64,000 nucleotides of DNA from Sphingomonas sp. GM_Shp_1 (lineage in GTDB: Bacteria > Pseudomonadota > Alphaproteobacteria > Sphingomonadales > Sphingomonadaceae), in assembly GCF_026540895.1 (NCBI RefSeq), contig NZ_JALNUR010000008.1, forward strand, positions 1-64,000, given 5' to 3'. Positions 61,159 to 64,000 of the stretch are shown piece after piece. The notes under the pieces are model-generated. The model searched no databases, had not been told where the DNA came from, and saw only the letters and a program-made list of their open reading frames with translations. The translations under genes were made by a program, and so were the position numbers. Within the stretch, counting starts at the first letter, position 1, and every line of letters begins with the position of its first letter.

Positions 61159-61620
61159 CGACCGTCTCCTTGTTCGTGTTAGAGGGTTGGGCCATGCGCC
61201 AGTGCATCGGCCATCGGCGGGTCGCGGTGCGATAGGCGAGCGCCAGCGCGCCGGTCAGCCCGGCCGACGCCCCGGCAGTCGGCCCGACGACATAATCCTT
61301 CATGTCGATCATGCGCATGCTGGCATCATAGCCGGCCAGTCTCGCCAGCCCGGCTTCGGTGTCGAGGTGATGTAGCCGTAATCGGTCGCCAGCGGATTCC
61401 ACGAAAGAGGCCCGAAGCTGCCGATCGAAAAGGCCGACAGGCCACCATGGCCCCGCTGCGCATCGCGAAAGAAAGCACTGGCCGCGCCCAGCGTCTCGGT
61501 CGGGGTCGTGGTCGCGATCCGGGTTTCGGCAAGGATCCTTCCGTCACGGTCGGCAACGGCGCACAGGAATTTGGTGCCCCCGGCCTCGATCCCACCGAGC
61601 AGCAGCGGTTCACTCACCAC
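61151..61620 (-). pseudogene. ROK-family fructokinase with internal deletion
   Basis: From a GTG at 61617-61620 the frame reads SEPLLLGGIEAGGTKFLCAV (ROK phosphate-binding motif), ASAFFRDAQRGHGGLSAFSI, GSFGPLSWNPLATDYGYITS and STPKPGW. It then breaks at about 61345 and the genuine C-terminus LAGYDASMRMIDMKDYVVGP to AGLTGALALAYRTA continues in another frame to the TAG at 61151. About 130-150 residues are missing, including the catalytic Asp and the zinc-binding cysteine cluster expected in ROK kinases of about 300 residues. The enzyme for trapping fructose is thus broken in an otherwise intact locus. Confidence 0.85.
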
Positions 61621-61698
61621 GGCCGCCCCACCCGTCCTGCATGCTGCGCATCCGTGGCCATCATACCCCTCCCCCGACACTGCCGCCATTGCGGTCCA

Positions 61699-61731
61699 AC
61701 CCACTAAATCTACTAGTGTGATTTAGTGGGT
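61699..61731. promoter_or_regulatory. Palindromic operator upstream of the fructan operon
   Basis: ACCCACTAAATC (61699-61710) and its exact mirror GATTTAGTGGGT (61720-61731) flank a 9-base spacer, about 80 bases upstream of the fructokinase start and downstream of the ROK repressor gene. A 12-bp perfect palindrome in a GC-rich genome, placed at the operon promoter, is a strong candidate for the ROK repressor's operator. Confidence 0.65.
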
Positions 61732-61807
61732 CAAGGGCAATATGTTCGACATTCCAGATGCTTGTTTCCCATCGTTTGTCGTTGGCGCGCCCTTCGTCGC
61801 GATCCGA

Positions 61808-62929
61808 TCAATCGCGCTTGAACAAGCTACTGAGATCGGGTGAATATTGCGCGTGTAGCGGCAACAGCCCCGCGCCCGTTGCCGCCGCCTGTCGTCCCAG
61901 CGTACCGATCCGCAATTCGGGTACGAAGAAATCGGGCGGGGCGTGATCGGCGAGGCGCTGTCCCACCGCCGCCGCGATGTCGGCCAGTTCCTCCGCCGCC
62001 AGTGATCCGTCGAGGATCACCGCCTCCAGGTCGAGCAGGCTGTTGGCGCCCGAAATGGCGAAGGCCAAGGCTTCGGCGCAGCGATGCCGCCATCCCTCCA
62101 AGTCGACGGGCGTGGTCGCCCGATCCCGGTCGTAGAGCGAGGCATGGTGGATCAGCGAGTCGCGCCGGCCATCGGCCATGACCGGCATCGACGCCAGCGC
62201 GCCGGCATTGCCGTGCCGTCCCTGCACCACCTGCCCGCCCAGCACCAGACCCCCGCCGACAAAGGTCCCCAGGTTGATGAGCAGGTAATTCTGGAGATCG
62301 GTTCCGGCCCCGCACAACAGATGCGCCAGCGCCGCCGCATTGCCGTCATTGTCGAAGAAGATCGGCCAGTGCAGCCCGTCGCGCAGCCGGTCGGCGACGT
62401 CGCCCCGGCGCCATTCCTCCGCCTGGTCTTCCGAGATCCCCAGCTCGTCGCGCCATTCCCCCAGGAACCACGGCATCGCGATGCCGATACCCAGAAAGGT
62501 GCTGGGATCGCGCAGCGGAGAAGGCAGTTGTTCCTGTAGAAACCGGCCGATCCGCTCCACGGCCAGGCGAATGGTCGGAAAGGCACCGGCATCGCAGTGC
62601 ACCGCCTTTTGCTGCCCGTCGAAATCGAGCAGCACCAGCGTCATCGCATCCCGGCCGATCTCCACCCCGACCGTGTAGCCGCGGGCACCGTTGATGCGAT
62701 AGACGGTGGCTGGCTGTCCCATGCCGCCGGTCCGCTTTTCGGCCTGAAACAGCAACCCGTCGCTGTCGAGTTCGTCGATGATCCGCACCACCGCCTGGGG
62801 CGACAGGCCGGTCACCCGCGCCAGTTCGGCCTTCGACGCGCCGTTCAATCGCCGGATCGCCGACAGGATCAGCCGTTCGTTATAGCGACGCATCCCGCTC
62901 GCATTCGTGCCCCTGCGCGCCATATGCAT
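61808..62929 (-). CDS. ROK-family transcriptional repressor (NagC/Mlc/XylR-like)
   Basis: The 373-residue protein has an N-terminal winged helix (NERLILSAIRRLNGASKAEL, ARVTGLSPQAVVRIIDEL) and a C-terminal ROK sugar-sensing domain (YTVGVEIGRDAMTLVLLDFD, IFFDNDGNAAALAHLLCGAG, NYLLINLGTFVGGGLVLGGQ). The zinc-site CxCGxxGC of many ROK proteins is not evident. It sits upstream of the GH32-porter-fructokinase operon in the same direction and should repress it until a sugar or sugar phosphate binds. The palindrome at 61699-61731 is the probable target. Met codons at 62929 and 62923 are alternative starts. Confidence 0.9.
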   Translation of the reverse strand: MHMARRGTNASGMRRYNERLILSAIRRLNGASKAELARVTGLSPQAVVRIIDELDSDGLLFQAEKRTGGMGQPATVYRINGARGYTVGVEIGRDAMTLVLLDFDGQQKAVHCDAGAFPTIRLAVERIGRFLQEQLPSPLRDPSTFLGIGIAMPWFLGEWRDELGISEDQAEEWRRGDVADRLRDGLHWPIFFDNDGNAAALAHLLCGAGTDLQNYLLINLGTFVGGGLVLGGQVVQGRHGNAGALASMPVMADGRRDSLIHHASLYDRDRATTPVDLEGWRHRCAEALAFAISGANSLLDLEAVILDGSLAAEELADIAAAVGQRLADHAPPDFFVPELRIGTLGRQAAATGAGLLPLHAQYSPDLSSLFKRD

Positions 62930-63155
62930 TCGGCCATCCGCTCCATCTCTGCCGTTATTGCGGATCGGTTATAGCCTACCGTTCCCCGGCGACACCGACG
63001 CTACCGGCAAAGGGCCATATCAGGAACCCGCGAACGGCCTTTGTTCCGAGTACGATGACGGCACCCTTCGCGGTGCCCCGGAAACGACCGTTCCAACCCC
63101 GCTTCGCAGAGTCCCGACTTTCCGACACCTGTTCGGGGCTGTAGGGTAGCGAGGA
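62930..63155. other. Intergenic region, no gene seen
   Basis: This short gap between the ROK repressor start and the histidine kinase stop includes short GGTGCCCC/GTTCCAAC runs reminiscent of intergenic repeat debris, but no copy can be delimited and no gene is supported. Confidence 0.35.
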
Positions 63156-64000
63156 TCAGACCGCGGACGGATCGGCCGCGCTCGAAGCGCGCAGTTCGAT
63201 GAACATGGTTGTTCCCTCGGCCCCGGTGGACAGAACACCGATGGTGCCGCCATGGGCCTCGAGGATCGTCCGACTGATCATCAATCCGACGCCCAGCCCG
63301 TCGACTTTCGTCGTGGTGAACGGCGTGAACAGGCGGTCGACGATGTCGGGACTTATGCCGGTTCCGGTGTCACGGACATGGAGCCGATACGAGTCCGCGA
63401 TCCGTTCCGACCAGATGGCCAGCGTCTTTGTCGGCCGGTCCTCCATCGCCTCGACCGCGTTCCTGATCAGGTTGACGAGCACCTGTTGCACCTGGATCGG
63501 ATCGCCCAGCACCGCCGCGCCGACGACGGCGGTGTCGACATCGACCCGGGCAAGCCGGCTGTTGGGGATGGCAAGCGACAGCGCGTCCTTGATCAGGGGG
63601 TCGAGTTCGATCGGCTGCACCTCGACCTGGCCACGGGCGACCATGCGGCGGAGCCGTCGGATAAGCTCGCTGGCCTTGATCACCTCATCGGCGGCGTCCG
63701 CCAGGGCCGGCACCACCGCCTCGATAGCACTCGCGCCCCCATCCTCCAGCAGCCGCCGCGCGCCCGAGACATAGTTGGCGACCCCGGTCAGCGGCTGATT
63801 GAGTTCGTGCGCCAGCGCCGATGCCATCGTGCCCATGGCGCTGACGCGCGACACGTGGATGAGTTCGGTCTGTAGTTCGTTGAGACGCTGAAACGCTTCG
63901 ATGCGCTCGCTCATATCCACCATCGCGCCGATCATACGCGCCGGTTCGCCATCCTCGTCCCGCACCAGGAACCCTCGATCCAACACGTGCGCGTACGTCC
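63156..64000 (-). CDS. PAS-sensor histidine kinase, N-terminus beyond window
   Basis: The visible 281 codons encode the end of a PAS domain (TYAHVLDRGFLVRDEDGEPA, RMIGAMVDMSER), a dimerisation/phosphoacceptor helix (ALAHELNQPLTGVANYVSGA; the His of AHELNQPL) and the ATPase domain: N-box QVLVNLIRNAVEAM, G1 VRDTGTGISPD, the F-box LFTPFTTTKVDGLGVGLMIS and G2 GGTIGV. The pattern HELNQPL places it in the FixL/DctB-like HisKA group. The frame is open to position 64000, so the start lies outside; it is not a truncation in the genome. The partner regulator is not visible. Confidence 0.9.
   Translation of the reverse strand, partial: TYAHVLDRGFLVRDEDGEPARMIGAMVDMSERIEAFQRLNELQTELIHVSRVSAMGTMASALAHELNQPLTGVANYVSGARRLLEDGGASAIEAVVPALADAADEVIKASELIRRLRRMVARGQVEVQPIELDPLIKDALSLAIPNSRLARVDVDTAVVGAAVLGDPIQVQQVLVNLIRNAVEAMEDRPTKTLAIWSERIADSYRLHVRDTGTGISPDIVDRLFTPFTTTKVDGLGVGLMISRTILEAHGGTIGVLSTGAEGTTMFIELRASSAADPSAV

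Noticed and set aside
1..64000. CRISPR array, rRNA, riboswitch or prophage structural genes
   Set aside because: No regularly spaced direct repeats, no rRNA signatures, no recognisable riboswitch core and no capsid, tail or terminase genes were seen.

Overview
The window looks like a chromosome segment of an alphaproteobacterium of the Sphingomonadaceae (Sphingomonas or a close relative). The reasons are high GC, tightly overlapping genes (many ATGA junctions), four TonB-dependent outer-membrane receptors in 64 kb, and several sphingomonad-style nutrient loci built as receptor + transporter + enzymes + regulator. It is an accessory region: at least three tyrosine integrases or their remnants, a MOBP-type mobilisation module, several insertion-sequence remnants and many broken genes. 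No complete tRNA, rRNA or CRISPR array is visible.

Layout. 1-2.5 kb: leftward operon running off the left edge, with a LOTUS-like (OST-HTH) protein and an unrecognised partner, ending at a tRNA 3' fragment (att site). 2.6-9.6 kb: integrative mobilisable element with integrase, small ORFs, TraK-like and TraL/ParA-like proteins, a candidate oriT, a MobC-like protein and a relaxase. 9.6-11.4 kb: scar in which an IS3-family remnant joins a beta-lactamase fragment to an aldo/keto reductase fragment. 11.4-15 kb: DUF427, DCC, TspO and glutaredoxin genes, then a lipoprotein and a partner. 15.3-22.3 kb: hydroxy-acid-type locus (MFS, 2-hydroxyacid dehydrogenase, TonB receptor, RraA-like protein, IclR). 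22.6-32 kb: signalling and scar region with a frameshifted integrase, a LOV-GGDEF-EAL protein, an AraC/GlxA regulator, a truncated PAS-LuxR protein, a Crp/Fnr regulator, a broken RBBP9-type hydrolase, truncated serine acetyltransferase and a second decayed integrase.

32.2-42.6 kb holds the most striking unit: LysR regulator followed by one tight operon of siderophore-type TonB receptor, SbmA-like ABC exporter-fold transporter, TldE, TldD, thioredoxin, an unknown 301-residue protein and thioredoxin reductase. Read together it suggests import across both membranes, reduction and proteolysis of a peptide (or, less likely, peptide maturation). 43.2-51.5 kb: sulfatase, TonB receptor, MFS, SsuD-like flavin monooxygenase and aldo/keto reductase, with a Gfo/Idh protein transcribed divergently; the monooxygenase + reductase + Gfo/Idh combination resembles oxidative sulfoquinovose breakdown. 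52-63 kb: FecI-type sigma factor, FecR, STN-type TonB receptor and FAD oxidoreductase, converging on a GH32 fructanase, sugar porter, internally deleted fructokinase and ROK repressor with a clear palindromic operator. The right edge cuts a PAS-histidine kinase.

The work was by reading only: functions are family-level, and the system-level proposals are inference from gene order.
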